From Streptococcus merionis DSM 19192 (GTDB lineage: Bacteria > Bacillota > Bacilli > Lactobacillales > Streptococcaceae), in contig NZ_KB904539.1 of the NCBI RefSeq assembly GCF_000380085.1, positions 124,001 to 188,000 on the forward strand: a DNA stretch of 64,000 nt, given 5' to 3'. The notes below the pieces were generated by a model. That model saw only the letters and a list, made by a program, of their open reading frames with translations. It made no database searches and was not told the DNA's origin. The position numbers and the translations under genes were made by a program. Positions 7,762 through 17,805 of this stretch are shown here, in pieces (the first letter of the stretch is position 1; each line of letters opens with the position of its first letter).

Positions 7762-9597
7762 ATGAAAGTTACAAACTTTACAAAGAAAACAGGCGTTCTG
7801 TTGATGTCCAGCATTGCGCTGGCAGGTGTTGTTGCGCCGACGGCAAACATCTTGAACCCTAATCCGGTTCACGCGGAAGAGACAGAGAAAACAGAATATA
7901 TTGTTACAGTTTTTTGCACTGAAGAGCAAGTTATAGACGGAGTAACCTATGATGCAGTTATTCTCTCAGAAGGGATGAAAATGCCTGACAGTGGTTCTCT
8001 AACTATTAACGCTCGTGAGATAGAAGGCTATGAACTAATTTCGGAGCCTTCTCAAACAGTTAGCCTTTTAGATTTCCCTGAAGGAGAATATACAACAGGT
8101 GTATTTTTTAAATACCGCAAGCTTGAAGAGCCAGCTCCACAACCTCAACCCAACGAAAAGCCAGATCAGGCTCAAAGGGCAATCATCTACTCTTATATAG
8201 ACGCTCAGCATGGCGTGAGGATTGGTGATTTACACGTTGTTATGCTGAATCCTGGAGAGTCTTATACCGTTTCTGCCACAGAAATACCTGGGTATAAGTT
8301 TGACGGAAGAATCTGGAATATGAAAGATTACGATCAACAACAGGTAAGCTCGATGACAATCTCATATGACGATATCACTAAAAGCCCTTATGGAGAGCAG
8401 GCCGAATATGCCGAAAAAGAGGCTTGGGTTTATCTTTATTATCTACCAGATGGAACCCCTCAGCCAGAACCTAATCCAAATCCATCTCCAAACCCAGAGC
8501 CTCAGCCACAACCAGAACCAGCCCCAAAAGAGGAAGATATTGCTGCGCTTGAAGCTCGCAAGGCGGAAATTCGAGCAATCATCGAAAATTATCGAGCTTT
8601 GGTTGCACAAGTTAAGGCTTTGAACCCTGCAGATTACACGCCAGAATCTTGGAATAAGGTTTATATGGAAGAGAATCCTTTCATATATAGCAACGCAAAA
8701 AGTGTTGCTCGTGCGTATGAAGACGATTTGAGTTCCACTACGGTAGATCCAAATAGTTTGAATAGATATACTACTTTAGAGGATTTAGAGAACTTAGAGC
8801 GGAACTATAGGTGGGGATATTCTTATGTAGAAAGAGGTATTCCTGTTCTACAACAAGCCATTGCTGGCTTAGTTCGTGTGGGCGAAACTCCAAACCCAAA
8901 CCCTCAGCCCGAACCGCAACCATCTCCAAACCCAGATGGCAACGGAGACAACAACGGCTCTAATCCAGGCGACAAACCTGGAGGCAACGGAGATTCGCAA
9001 AATCCTGACGGCAAAAATCCAGATGGACAAAAGCCTGATGATAATTCGCAAAATCCAGATGGCAAGAAACCAGACGACGGTAATTCGAACCAAAAACCTG
9101 GAGACCCAGACAATGGCAAGAAACCTGATGGCGAAAACCCTGGAGACGGCAAAAAGTCAGACGGAGATTCCAATGGCAAGAAACCAGACGAAAACAACAA
9201 TGGCAAAGACCAGACTCCTCCAAACAATGGAGGTTCCAACTCTGGTGGCGACCAAACTCCGCCAAACAAAGGCAAGGGTTCAGGTTCGAATAGCAACAGT
9301 TCGAGTTCGAACGCTCAGACCCCGCCAAAAACCAACGGTGGAGCTAACGCAAGCGGTAATGCCCAATCTGGAGCTAATGCCCAAAATGGCAACACCGCTT
9401 CAAGCAGTAACGGTAGCGTAAAAGCTACCCCACACCAAAGCGCTGGAACTGGCAAAACCGAAGCCAAATCCGCAGCTAATACTGCGGGTGGCGACCGCTT
9501 GCCAAACACCAGCTCGACAGGTAGCTTCCTGAGTGCACTTGGCGGAATCCTCGCTGGCGCGTCCTTGCTGAGTTTTCGCCGCAAGAAAGAAAACTAA
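7762..9597 (+). CDS. LPXTG-type surface protein with MucBP-like domains (611 aa)
   Basis: A sortase-anchored wall protein. A signal peptide ends near HA38. Two beta-rich domains at about 45-118 and 138-225 (each with a G-Y-x-x 'EIEGYEL'/'EIPGYKF' segment) resemble MucBP-type adhesin domains. A proline-rich linker, a helical region (about 262-365) and a long Asn/Asp/Gly/Lys/Pro-rich stalk follow. The sorting signal is LPNTS at 580-584, a membrane helix and RRKKEN. LPNTS has Ser instead of Gly at the fifth place. The start is 7762 because GGAGG lies 5 nt upstream; the in-frame ATG at 7750 overlaps that site. Its position behind an inversion switch suggests phase-variable expression. The ligand is unknown. 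Confidence 0.88.
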   Translation: MKVTNFTKKTGVLLMSSIALAGVVAPTANILNPNPVHAEETEKTEYIVTVFCTEEQVIDGVTYDAVILSEGMKMPDSGSLTINAREIEGYELISEPSQTVSLLDFPEGEYTTGVFFKYRKLEEPAPQPQPNEKPDQAQRAIIYSYIDAQHGVRIGDLHVVMLNPGESYTVSATEIPGYKFDGRIWNMKDYDQQQVSSMTISYDDITKSPYGEQAEYAEKEAWVYLYYLPDGTPQPEPNPNPSPNPEPQPQPEPAPKEEDIAALEARKAEIRAIIENYRALVAQVKALNPADYTPESWNKVYMEENPFIYSNAKSVARAYEDDLSSTTVDPNSLNRYTTLEDLENLERNYRWGYSYVERGIPVLQQAIAGLVRVGETPNPNPQPEPQPSPNPDGNGDNNGSNPGDKPGGNGDSQNPDGKNPDGQKPDDNSQNPDGKKPDDGNSNQKPGDPDNGKKPDGENPGDGKKSDGDSNGKKPDENNNGKDQTPPNNGGSNSGGDQTPPNKGKGSGSNSNSSSSNAQTPPKTNGGANASGNAQSGANAQNGNTASSSNGSVKATPHQSAGTGKTEAKSAANTAGGDRLPNTSSTGSFLSALGGILAGASLLSFRRKKEN

Positions 9598-9620
9598 CCC
9601 TTAACAATCGTCTATCAACT

Positions 9621-9654
9621 ACAATTTCCTCACTCTTTTGGGTGGGGATTTTGT
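9621..9654 (+). terminator. Terminator of the surface-protein gene
   Basis: Stem CCTCAC/GTGGGG extended by flanking A/T pairs, then a T-rich tail. Confidence 0.6.
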
Positions 9655-9669
9655 TTCATTTTCCGCTGC

Positions 9670-9727
9670 AATACTCTTCAAAAATCAAATTCAATTCGTT
9701 TGCTGTTCGATTTTTATGGAGTATAAG
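9670..9727 (+). repeat. Minimal BOX-like repeat
   Basis: Inverted ends ATACTCTTCAAAAATC and GATTTTTATGGAGTAT enclose only about 25 bp. It shows what the family looks like without inserted material; compare 62899-63156. Confidence 0.6.
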
Positions 9728-10190
9728 ACCGTACACTTTCCCAAGCATGATTTTGAAAGGCTCGTATCTATCCCCTAAGTTTTTGCTGGAAGAGGTTGTA
9801 AAATGTTCTCCAAAAAGTAGCCTTTTTGATATAATGGACTTGTTCGAAAAACCATTCCCTTTTCATAAATTATTGTTCTAAGTTTTAACATTGTTGCTGC
9901 AATCAACTCTCTTGGACGATGGAGAAAGCTGACTTCTGAAATGGTTTTCGATTTTCGACCCCATCTACTGGTGAAAAGATTTGTAGGTATTTGTCAACAG
10001 CGAGTGTCCTACGATACGCCAGATGTCTGAAAAGTTCTCTGGCACAATCAGCCAAAAGATAGAAAAAAGTGTTATTTGCTATTTTTTGAGTCAGTTTATT
10101 CACTAAGACCGTAGCAAATGATCGTTCAATATGAAAAAACTCGTTAGACGAAATGATTTTGGAGAGACTAGGACTTTGAGCCTGAACCTA
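9728..10190. other. Gene-free region with repeat remnants
   Basis: No convincing gene. A degenerate R5 block lies at 9900-9957 (reverse strand). A minus-strand 66-codon frame (9903-10103) overlaps it and has no ribosome site; I take it as a relic. A GGCTCGTATCT near 9768 resembles the right end of the GGCC-hairpin family but no left end is clear. Confidence 0.5.
9900..9957 (-). repeat. Degenerate dispersed repeat R5, copy 2
   Basis: Similar to 24485-24539 in the same orientation and to 3618-3672 in the opposite orientation. Confidence 0.4.
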
Positions 10191-10200
10191 GGGAGGTAAA

Positions 10201-11424
10201 ATGAGCTATCGTAGACTATCTGCGACTAACCGTGTTGATTTGAAACTAATCTTGCCAGTTTTTTGTTTGCTTGTTATCGGCTTGCTTGCTGTTTTTGTCG
10301 CTGCAAGTCTTGATCACTCTGGCAGGGCAATAGAAATGGTACTCCAGCAGGGGGCTTGGATTTTGCTAGGGATTCTTCTGGCTTTTTTGGTCATGCGATT
10401 TGACACGCCCTTTCTCTGGAAAGCCACCCCTTTTTTGTATAGTCTAGGCCTTGCTTTGATGGTTTTGCCTTTAGTCTATTATAATCCCAATCTAGTAGCA
10501 GCGACAGGTGCTAAAAACTGGGTAGCGCTTAGTGGTCAGAGTCTTTTTCAGCCATCGGAGTTTATGAAAATTTCCTACATTCTGATGATGTCCTATGTGA
10601 TTGTGCGCTTTCAAACCAAACACGAAACAGCCACACTAAAGACCGACTGTTGGCTTTTGTTACAACTGTTCCTCGTCACTATACCAGTGATGGCCCTTTT
10701 ACGCTTGCAAGGCGATCTTGGAACGGCTCTCGTCTTTCTAGCTATTTTTGCAGGGCTGACCCTCTTATCAGGCGTTTCTTGGCGATTGATTTTGCCAGTT
10801 GTAGGCCTGGTTGCTTTATTACTGATTGGCTTCATATTAGTCTTTTCTCGGGAAGAAGGAAGGATATTTCTCTATGATTTAGGAGTGGATACCTACCAGC
10901 TTAACCGTATTTCGGGCTGGCTGGATCCATTCGAAAATGCTCAGACCACAACTTTCCAGCAGGCACAAAGTTTGATTGCAATCGGTAGTGCAGGGCTTTG
11001 GGGCAAGGGATTTCAGGTCAGTGATGTTCATGTTCCAGTTCGGGAAAGTGATATGATTTTTACAGTTATTGCGGAAAACTTTGGCTTCTTGGGAGGAGCA
11101 ATTCTGATTAGCCTGTATATGATTCTCATTTATCGTATGATCCGTGTGACCATCGCTTCAAATAACCGCTTTTACACCTTTATTTCAACTGGCTTTATCA
11201 TGATGTTGCTCTTTCACGTTTTAGAAAATATTGGTGCAGCGACCGGCCTGTTGCCATTGACGGGGATTCCCCTACCCTTTATTTCACAGGGAGGTTCGTC
11301 AATCATTTCTAACCTAATCGGGATTGGTCTGCTCTTGTCTATGCATTATCAAAATGTTCTCAAGGAAGAAGAAAAACAAATGCGCGGTGTCAGAAAGCAC
11401 AGTTTCATTGTAGAAAAACTCTAG
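10201..11424 (+). CDS. rodA: SEDS peptidoglycan glycosyltransferase RodA (407 aa)
   Basis: A polytopic SEDS-family protein with about ten membrane helices. It polymerises lipid II together with a class B penicillin-binding protein during peripheral (elongation) growth. Visible family motifs are QPSEFMKI, RLQGDLGTALVF and the C-terminal GIPLPFISQGGSS. Its position shortly before gyrB-ezrA matches the pneumococcal rodA locus rather than ftsW. GGGAGGT precedes the ATG by a few bases. FtsW is the alternative paralogue, disfavoured by context and length. Confidence 0.88.
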   Translation: MSYRRLSATNRVDLKLILPVFCLLVIGLLAVFVAASLDHSGRAIEMVLQQGAWILLGILLAFLVMRFDTPFLWKATPFLYSLGLALMVLPLVYYNPNLVAATGAKNWVALSGQSLFQPSEFMKISYILMMSYVIVRFQTKHETATLKTDCWLLLQLFLVTIPVMALLRLQGDLGTALVFLAIFAGLTLLSGVSWRLILPVVGLVALLLIGFILVFSREEGRIFLYDLGVDTYQLNRISGWLDPFENAQTTTFQQAQSLIAIGSAGLWGKGFQVSDVHVPVRESDMIFTVIAENFGFLGGAILISLYMILIYRMIRVTIASNNRFYTFISTGFIMMLLFHVLENIGAATGLLPLTGIPLPFISQGGSSIISNLIGIGLLLSMHYQNVLKEEEKQMRGVRKHSFIVEKL

Positions 11425-11623
11425 CAAGCAATCAAAATGTGTTGGTGAGTGCTGATCAGTCAGAACTGTCTGATCTCACATTTTGAGGGACTTTTTCTAG
11501 ATTGTCAAAATTTTGGCTGCAGATGACTTGTGCTCAGAAACGTCACTATCTACGGCCCATCAAAAAGTCAGCATTACCGAGTACAATGTCCATTACACAA
11601 TATTTCAAAAGGAGGTCATCACT

Positions 11624-12172
11624 ATGACAGTAGCTGTTTTACTTGCACCAGGCTTTGAAGAAATCGAAGCCCTCACACCGGTTGATGTTCTGAGACGAGC
11701 AGAAATCACCGTTGAAATCTTAGGCTTTAGCGCAGAAGTGACAGGCTCTCATGGCATCACTGTCAAGGCAGACAAGGTTTTTGATGGCGATTTAAGCGCT
11801 TATGACATGATTGTCCTACCAGGAGGTTTGCCTGGTTCCAACCATTTACGGGACAATGATGAGTTGATTCAAGCGCTTCAAGATGCAGCGCAATCGGAAA
11901 AGTGGCTTGCGGCCATTTGTGCAGCACCAAAAGTCCTTGGGCGTGCAGGTTTATTAGACAATAAGCGTTATACCTGCTATCCTGGCGTAGAAGAAGAGAT
12001 TGGTGTGGGCAATCATAGCACTGAGCTTTTGGTGCAGGATGCGCGAATGATCACAGCTCAAGGAGCAGGAGTTAGTCTGGCCTTTGCTTATCGCTTGGTC
12101 GAAGTGCTAGGTGGTGATGCTAAAAAACTGAGTAACGGTATGATTTACGACCAACTCTTTGAGGAAAACTAA
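11624..12172 (+). CDS. DJ-1/PfpI family protein (182 aa)
   Basis: A cytosolic DJ-1/ThiJ/YajL-type protein. It starts VAVLLAPGFEEIEALTPVDVLRR, with the conserved Glu of the family in FEEIEA, and carries the nucleophile-elbow Cys in AAICAAPKVLGRAG. Relatives act as deglycase/glyoxalase-like or chaperone proteins; the old thiazole-biosynthesis label is not supported. The start at 11624 is chosen for AAGGAGG at 11609-11615; the longer frame from 11513 has none. It lies between rodA and a HAD gene, as in pneumococcus. Confidence 0.88.
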   Translation: MTVAVLLAPGFEEIEALTPVDVLRRAEITVEILGFSAEVTGSHGITVKADKVFDGDLSAYDMIVLPGGLPGSNHLRDNDELIQALQDAAQSEKWLAAICAAPKVLGRAGLLDNKRYTCYPGVEEEIGVGNHSTELLVQDARMITAQGAGVSLAFAYRLVEVLGGDAKKLSNGMIYDQLFEEN

Positions 12173-12190
12173 CAATCTACAAAAATAGAG

Positions 12191-12241
12191 TAAAAAGCCT
12201 TAAAGCCTTTGTTAACACATGGTTTTAGGCTTTTAATTTTT
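12191..12241 (+). terminator. Terminator after the DJ-1 gene
   Basis: Stem AAAAGCCTTAAA/TTTTAGGCTTTT with a TTAATTTTT tail. It isolates the following HAD gene, which has its own promoter. Confidence 0.7.
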
Positions 12242-12259
12242 CTGAAAATATGCTATAAT
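12236..12259 (+). promoter_or_regulatory. Extended -10 promoter with a CodY-like box; predicted leaderless start
   Basis: TGC-TATAAT (12251-12259) lies only 7 nt before the ATG at 12267, so the transcript should begin at or next to the start codon. Directly upstream, 12236-12250 matches the CodY box consensus at 13 of 15 positions. Confidence 0.55.
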
Positions 12260-12266
12260 AAAAGCT

Positions 12267-12830
12267 ATGAAATATCAAGATTACATATGGGATTTAGGGG
12301 GAACGCTCCTCGATAATTATGAAATTTCGACGAGAGCTTTTTGTGACACTCTAGAAGAATATGGTCGGACTGTGCCAGCCCATGATGAGGTCTATTCTGC
12401 CCTTAAAATCTCTACTGCTGAAGCTATTAATCGCTACGCAAAAGACGTGCCTGACTTTTTAGAGCATTACAAGTACCACGAGGGGATTGATTTAGCAAAT
12501 CCAATCCTTTTTAAGGGAGCCAAAGAAACCTTGTCTCGTATTGTGAACTCTGGCGGTCGGAATTTTTTGTGGTCTCATCGCAACAATCAGGTATTAGATA
12601 TTTTAAATAGAGCAGACATTGACCAATACTTCGAAGAGGTGGTGACTGGAGACAGTGGTTTTGCGCGAAAGCCAGACCCGTCTGCTCTTTTGTACCTCAA
12701 GGATAAGTATGATATGACAAATGCCTTGGTTATTGGCGATCGAGAGATCGATTTAGAAGCTGGACGAGCCGCAGGAATGGCCGTCTACCAATTTGATGGA
12801 CAGGAAAGTTTGGAAGTCGTTTTAGGATGA
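12267..12830 (+). CDS. HAD-superfamily hydrolase with altered motif I (187 aa)
   Basis: A haloacid-dehalogenase fold protein of the phosphoglycolate-phosphatase-like group. Motif I reads IWDLGGTLLD: the nucleophile Asp9 is present, but the usual second Asp (DxDGT), the general acid/base of HAD phosphatases, is Gly11. Motif II is LWSHRNN, the motif III Lys is in ARKPDPSAL, and motif IV is GDREIDLEAG. Loss of the acid/base residue would weaken classic phosphatase activity, so it may act slowly or on another substrate. There is no ribosome site; the promoter position predicts a leaderless message. Confidence 0.85.
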   Translation: MKYQDYIWDLGGTLLDNYEISTRAFCDTLEEYGRTVPAHDEVYSALKISTAEAINRYAKDVPDFLEHYKYHEGIDLANPILFKGAKETLSRIVNSGGRNFLWSHRNNQVLDILNRADIDQYFEEVVTGDSGFARKPDPSALLYLKDKYDMTNALVIGDREIDLEAGRAAGMAVYQFDGQESLEVVLG

Positions 12831-12874
12831 TCCAAAGCGCTAGTGATTGGTAAGTAAAAAAGAGTGGAAGTTAG

Positions 12875-14833
<1,959 letters not shown>

Positions 14834-14862
14834 AAGTCTTTAAAAAAGGGTGCAATCTGACC

Positions 14863-14878
14863 TATAATATGGTATAAT
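14863..14878 (+). promoter_or_regulatory. Promoter region of ezrA with two -10 hexamers
   Basis: Two perfect TATAAT hexamers at 14863-14868 and 14873-14878. Neither has a good -35. Transcription from either gives an ezrA leader of about 330 nt. Confidence 0.6.
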
Positions 14879-14907
14879 AGATCAGGTTTTCTATAAAAAT
14901 AGAACTA

Positions 14908-15092
14908 ATTGAACTCGGCCTACGAGCTGTGCGAAAAAGAGAACTTTTCTTAGAGTGTGGACTCTTTGCCAAAGTTTTCATCATAGATGTTTGGACTTAA
15001 AAAGCCAAGTCGTCTTGACGAGGGAATGTCAAGGAAATCATGGATTGCTGGCGTTTCGCTTCTGTTTGCTGTGTTTTCTGGCTGTGTATCTT
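14908..15092 (+). repeat. GGCC-hairpin element, long form, ezrA leader (proximal)
   Basis: Ends TTGAACTCGGCC and GGCTGTGTATCTTA (end pair GGCC/GGCT). The interior segment CCAAGTCGTCTTGACGAGG corresponds to CCTAGTCGTCCTGACGGGG in the long copy at 34771. Frames that open across it are artefacts. Confidence 0.6.
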
Positions 15093-15099
15093 ATGGTCA

Positions 15100-15199
15100 T
15101 GGGGCACGGTCTAAATTTCCAATTAAAATTCGCAAGTCCCTTAGAGTTTTAGGAACTAGCGTCTTTAATACGGAATGCTCAACGGCCTGTGTATCTTAA
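15100..15199 (+). repeat. GGCC-hairpin element, ezrA leader (distal)
   Basis: Begins GGCACGGTCTAAA and ends AACGGCCTGTGTATCTTA (end pair GGTC/GGCC, one G:U). It stops 7 nt before the ezrA AAAGGAG ribosome site, so folding could affect translation. Confidence 0.6.
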
Positions 15200-15214
15200 T
15201 TAAAGGAGTTTTAT

Positions 15215-16939
15215 ATGTCTAGTGGCACAATCATTATTGTTATTGTGATCGTCACCATTATTATCCTTGCGTATGTGTTAAGTATTTTAGCGAGAAAGCG
15301 TAATGAAACCTTGTTGGATCAGCTAGAGGAGCGTAAAGAAGTCCTTTTTAATCTTCCTGTTAATGACGAGATCGAAGAAGTCAAAAACATGCATTTGATC
15401 GGTCAAAGTCAGGTTGCTTTTCGAGAATGGAATCAAAAATGGGTTGATCTTTCGCTCAATTCTTTCTCAGATATTGAAAATCAAATCTTTGAAACAGAAG
15501 GCTTTAACCAGTCGTTCCGCTTTGTGAAAGCTAAGAATGCTATTGAGAATATCGAGACTCAGATTGAACTTGTCAGTCATGATATTGAAGAAATTCGTCA
15601 GGCGATGTCTGATCTGAAGACGCAAGAAGCTAAAAACAGCGGGCGTGTCCATCATGCGCTTGATTTATTCGATAGCTTGCAGCAGACTTTGTCTGAAAAT
15701 GAAGCTAGCTATGGTTCGACCTTGCCAGAGTTGCAAAAGCAATTTAAGCATATCGAAACTGAGTTTTCAGAGTTTGTGACCTTGAACACCTCAGGAGATC
15801 CAATTGAAGCTTCCGCTATTTTGGATAAGACAGAAGAGCATATGATTGCTCTTAAGCAAATTATGGATCGTTTGCCAGCCCTGATGGAAAAATTGGTCAC
15901 AACGATGCCAGAACAACTGTCAGACCTCAACTCAGGTTACAAGAAATTGCTGGAAGAGAATTACCAGTTTCCTGAGGAGAATGTGGAAGTTCGTCTGCAA
16001 GATATCCGCATAGCGATCAAGGACAACCTTTTGACAACCGTTGAGTTTGAACTGGATCAAGCTGATGCTGAAAATGAGCGTATCCAAGACGAAATAGACA
16101 GTCTTTATGAAGTCTTTACGAAAGAGATTAGTGCTAAGCAAGAAGTTGCCAAAATGTCTAAAGTGCTTCCTGACTATTTAGGGCATATTCAAGCTAGCCA
16201 AGAGAAGTTAGAAGCAGAAGTAGATCGACTGCGTGAAAAATACTACTTGTCAGACAGTAAGCTTGGTCAAATCCAAACAGTGAAAACTAACTTCGAAGAG
16301 CTCAAGGCTGATGTTCAATACAAGATTGAAAATATGAATCAGCCAGATGTGCCTTATTCTGAAATTCTTGAACATTTTAAAACGACAAAATTACAACTGT
16401 CTGATATTGAAGAAGATCAGATCAGCTTGGCAGAGTATTTAAATGCCCAAGAAATTCAAGAAGCCAAAGCTCGCAATCAAGCTAATGCCTTTGTTAATAA
16501 GCTTCATACCATTAAACGCTACATGGAAAAGCGCAATCTTCCGGGTATTCCACAAAGTTTTATGAACCTTTTCTTTAGCACTAGTCATAAAGTGGAGGAG
16601 TTGATGGAATTGCTTGACCCTGAGCGTCTTGATGTAGAGGCGGTCACCCGCCAGCTGGATGTGGCACAAACTGCAATGGATGAGCTGGAATCAGAAACAT
16701 ACCAGATTGTTCAGGATGCAAGCTTGACAGAGCAACTTCTTCAGTATTCAAACCGTTACCGTTCGCAAGAGCCAAATATTCAAACTTCTTTTGATGAAGC
16801 ATTATCTGCTTTTGAAGTACGTTTTGATTATGCGCTTGCTTTCAAAATCATTTCTGAAGCACTTGAAAATGTAGAACCAGGTGTTGCAGAGCGGTTTGTC
16901 AAATCTTACCAACGAACACGTGAATCCATTACTTTTTAA
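15215..16939 (+). CDS. ezrA: Septation ring formation regulator EzrA (574 aa)
   Basis: A membrane-anchored division protein that spans the membrane once near the N-terminus (residues about 3-23, IIIVIVIVTIIILAYVLSIL) and places a long spectrin-like coiled-coil rod in the cytosol. It binds FtsZ and links it to cell-wall synthesis. Length and architecture are normal for Streptococcus, and gyrB-ezrA order is conserved. The unusual feature is the leader of about 330 nt, almost wholly made of two copies of a dispersed hairpin element. Confidence 0.96.
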   Translation: MSSGTIIIVIVIVTIIILAYVLSILARKRNETLLDQLEERKEVLFNLPVNDEIEEVKNMHLIGQSQVAFREWNQKWVDLSLNSFSDIENQIFETEGFNQSFRFVKAKNAIENIETQIELVSHDIEEIRQAMSDLKTQEAKNSGRVHHALDLFDSLQQTLSENEASYGSTLPELQKQFKHIETEFSEFVTLNTSGDPIEASAILDKTEEHMIALKQIMDRLPALMEKLVTTMPEQLSDLNSGYKKLLEENYQFPEENVEVRLQDIRIAIKDNLLTTVEFELDQADAENERIQDEIDSLYEVFTKEISAKQEVAKMSKVLPDYLGHIQASQEKLEAEVDRLREKYYLSDSKLGQIQTVKTNFEELKADVQYKIENMNQPDVPYSEILEHFKTTKLQLSDIEEDQISLAEYLNAQEIQEAKARNQANAFVNKLHTIKRYMEKRNLPGIPQSFMNLFFSTSHKVEELMELLDPERLDVEAVTRQLDVAQTAMDELESETYQIVQDASLTEQLLQYSNRYRSQEPNIQTSFDEALSAFEVRFDYALAFKIISEALENVEPGVAERFVKSYQRTRESITF

Positions 16940-16942
16940 AAA

Positions 16943-16982
16943 CAGAAACAGGTCTCCTTTCCATGAGGAGGCCTGTTTCTAT
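16943..16982 (+). terminator. Terminator of ezrA
   Basis: Stem AGAAACAGG-T-CTCCT with AGGAG-G-CCTGTTTCT, then ATTAT. Confidence 0.8.
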
Positions 16983-17066
16983 TATGTGGCTTTAAATTCA
17001 TCTCTCTTTTAGATGCGAGACAAATATGAGGGCTGATCCCACCCCCATGATTTGCATTGCGAAAAG

Positions 17067-17507
17067 CTATTTGCTGCTGATACTTTGCTTATCTTTAAAA
17101 ACAAGTAATTTGCTTAAGATGTAATTTAAAATGATAAAGAAGACTTGACTAATCAAAGAAACCACCAGATCGATCTGTTTCGGGTCATGGTTGACAAACT
17201 GGCCGATGATCTCTGGAAAAGCTTTGGTTAAGAGGAAGGTGAGCAGGAGATCAATACCTAAAGTGGACAGCCGAGCGATGACGAATTTGACCAGTCGCTT
17301 CATCCATCCTTGGCGCGGTTGATTGAAGACAAAGCGATCATTAGTCACAAAGGCAAATAAAATAGCAGTAATATTGGCCACTAATGCTGCAAAAAGGGAT
17401 TCCTGCGTCAGATAGAAGATGAGAAATCGTGTCACAAAGTAAACGAGTGTTGTTAGAACACCAAAAAAGAGATAGGAGAAAACTTCATTTTTTAAGATTT
17501 TTTTCAT
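17067..17507 (-). CDS. GtrA-like membrane protein (146 aa)
   Basis: A small four-helix membrane protein of the GtrA family. Relatives take part in moving or using lipid-linked sugars for surface polysaccharide and teichoic-acid glycosylation. Family traits are the N-terminal SYLFFGVLTTLVYFVTRF, the AFVTNDRFVF turn and a C-terminal FIILNYILSKLLVF helix. It is divergent from queT and has no glycosyltransferase neighbour, so the sugar is not indicated. Confidence 0.85.
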   Translation of the reverse strand: MKKILKNEVFSYLFFGVLTTLVYFVTRFLIFYLTQESLFAALVANITAILFAFVTNDRFVFNQPRQGWMKRLVKFVIARLSTLGIDLLLTFLLTKAFPEIIGQFVNHDPKQIDLVVSLISQVFFIILNYILSKLLVFKDKQSISSK

Positions 17508-17537
17508 AAGGATAGTCTATCATTTTTCCTAAAAATA

Positions 17538-17546
17538 TGCTATACT
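17538..17546 (+). promoter_or_regulatory. Extended -10 promoter of queT
   Basis: TGC-TATACT, placing the start near 17553, about 15 nt before the riboswitch. Confidence 0.55.
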
Positions 17547-17569
17547 TAGAGCGTTGTTTTTTAACAACC

Positions 17570-17800
17570 CTTGACGCTTCCTACCTTTAGTCAAGCATAT
17601 TACAAGCGGTGATACTTATCAAAAATCTTTTCTAACAAGCTTAAAATTGAACACGCCCTAAAAAGCTAGATAAAATTCAAAAATTTCCTAGAGTCTGAGT
17701 GACTCTGCGTCAATTTTTTCATTTTCCAACGCTTTTCATACGGGCTTTGTATCTTCTTGTTGGAGTTTGATTTTTAGAGGGTATTTTCCGCCAAAGGAGA
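17570..17800 (+). promoter_or_regulatory. preQ1-II riboswitch with a greatly expanded P4 arm
   Basis: The P2 helix is CTTGAC/GTCAAG (17570-17575, 17590-17595). The conserved core GCATATTACAAGCGG (17595-17609) follows. P4 closes with GCGG (17606-17609) and CCGC (17788-17791), then AAAGGAG (17793-17799), which is both the pseudoknot strand and the ribosome site. In standard preQ1-II RNAs the P4 loop is only a few nt; here about 178 nt lie between the strands. Much of that pairs: 17613-17615/17781-17783, 17619-17627/17769-17778 and 17631-17639/17756-17764, with a dispersed hairpin element at the tip. Ligand binding is expected to hide AAAGGAG and repress queT. Confidence 0.85.
17648..17755 (+). 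repeat. GGCC-hairpin element inside riboswitch P4
   Basis: Ends TTGAACACGCCC and GGGCTTTGTATCTT (end pair GCCC/GGGC), central hairpin AGAGTC/GACTCT. It is almost the same as the copies at 59845 and 60069. Confidence 0.85.
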
Positions 17801-17805
17801 CCAAA

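Noticed and set aside
8904..9296. Minus-strand 130-codon frame rich in Pro/Leu/Ser opposite the surface-protein stalk
   Set aside because: It is the mirror of the Asn/Gly/Lys/Pro low-complexity repeat on the plus strand, with no ribosome site or promoter.
8881..9300. CRISPR-like regular repeats
   Set aside because: The periodicity comes from codon repeats for Asn-Pro-Asp-Gly-Lys; units are irregular, in frame, and no spacers or cas genes exist.
9903..10103. Minus-strand 66-codon frame upstream of rodA
   Set aside because: It overlaps the R5 repeat relic that also occurs outside genes (3618, 24485), and no ribosome site precedes it. Considered a remnant.
14987..15199. 70-codon frame with a hydrophobic start in the ezrA leader (possible small peptide)
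   Set aside because: It lies wholly within two copies of the dispersed hairpin element, has no good ribosome site and its sequence is set by the repeat.
15467..16669. Several minus-strand frames of 60-76 codons inside ezrA
   Set aside because: They are antisense shadows of the coiled-coil coding sequence without start signals.
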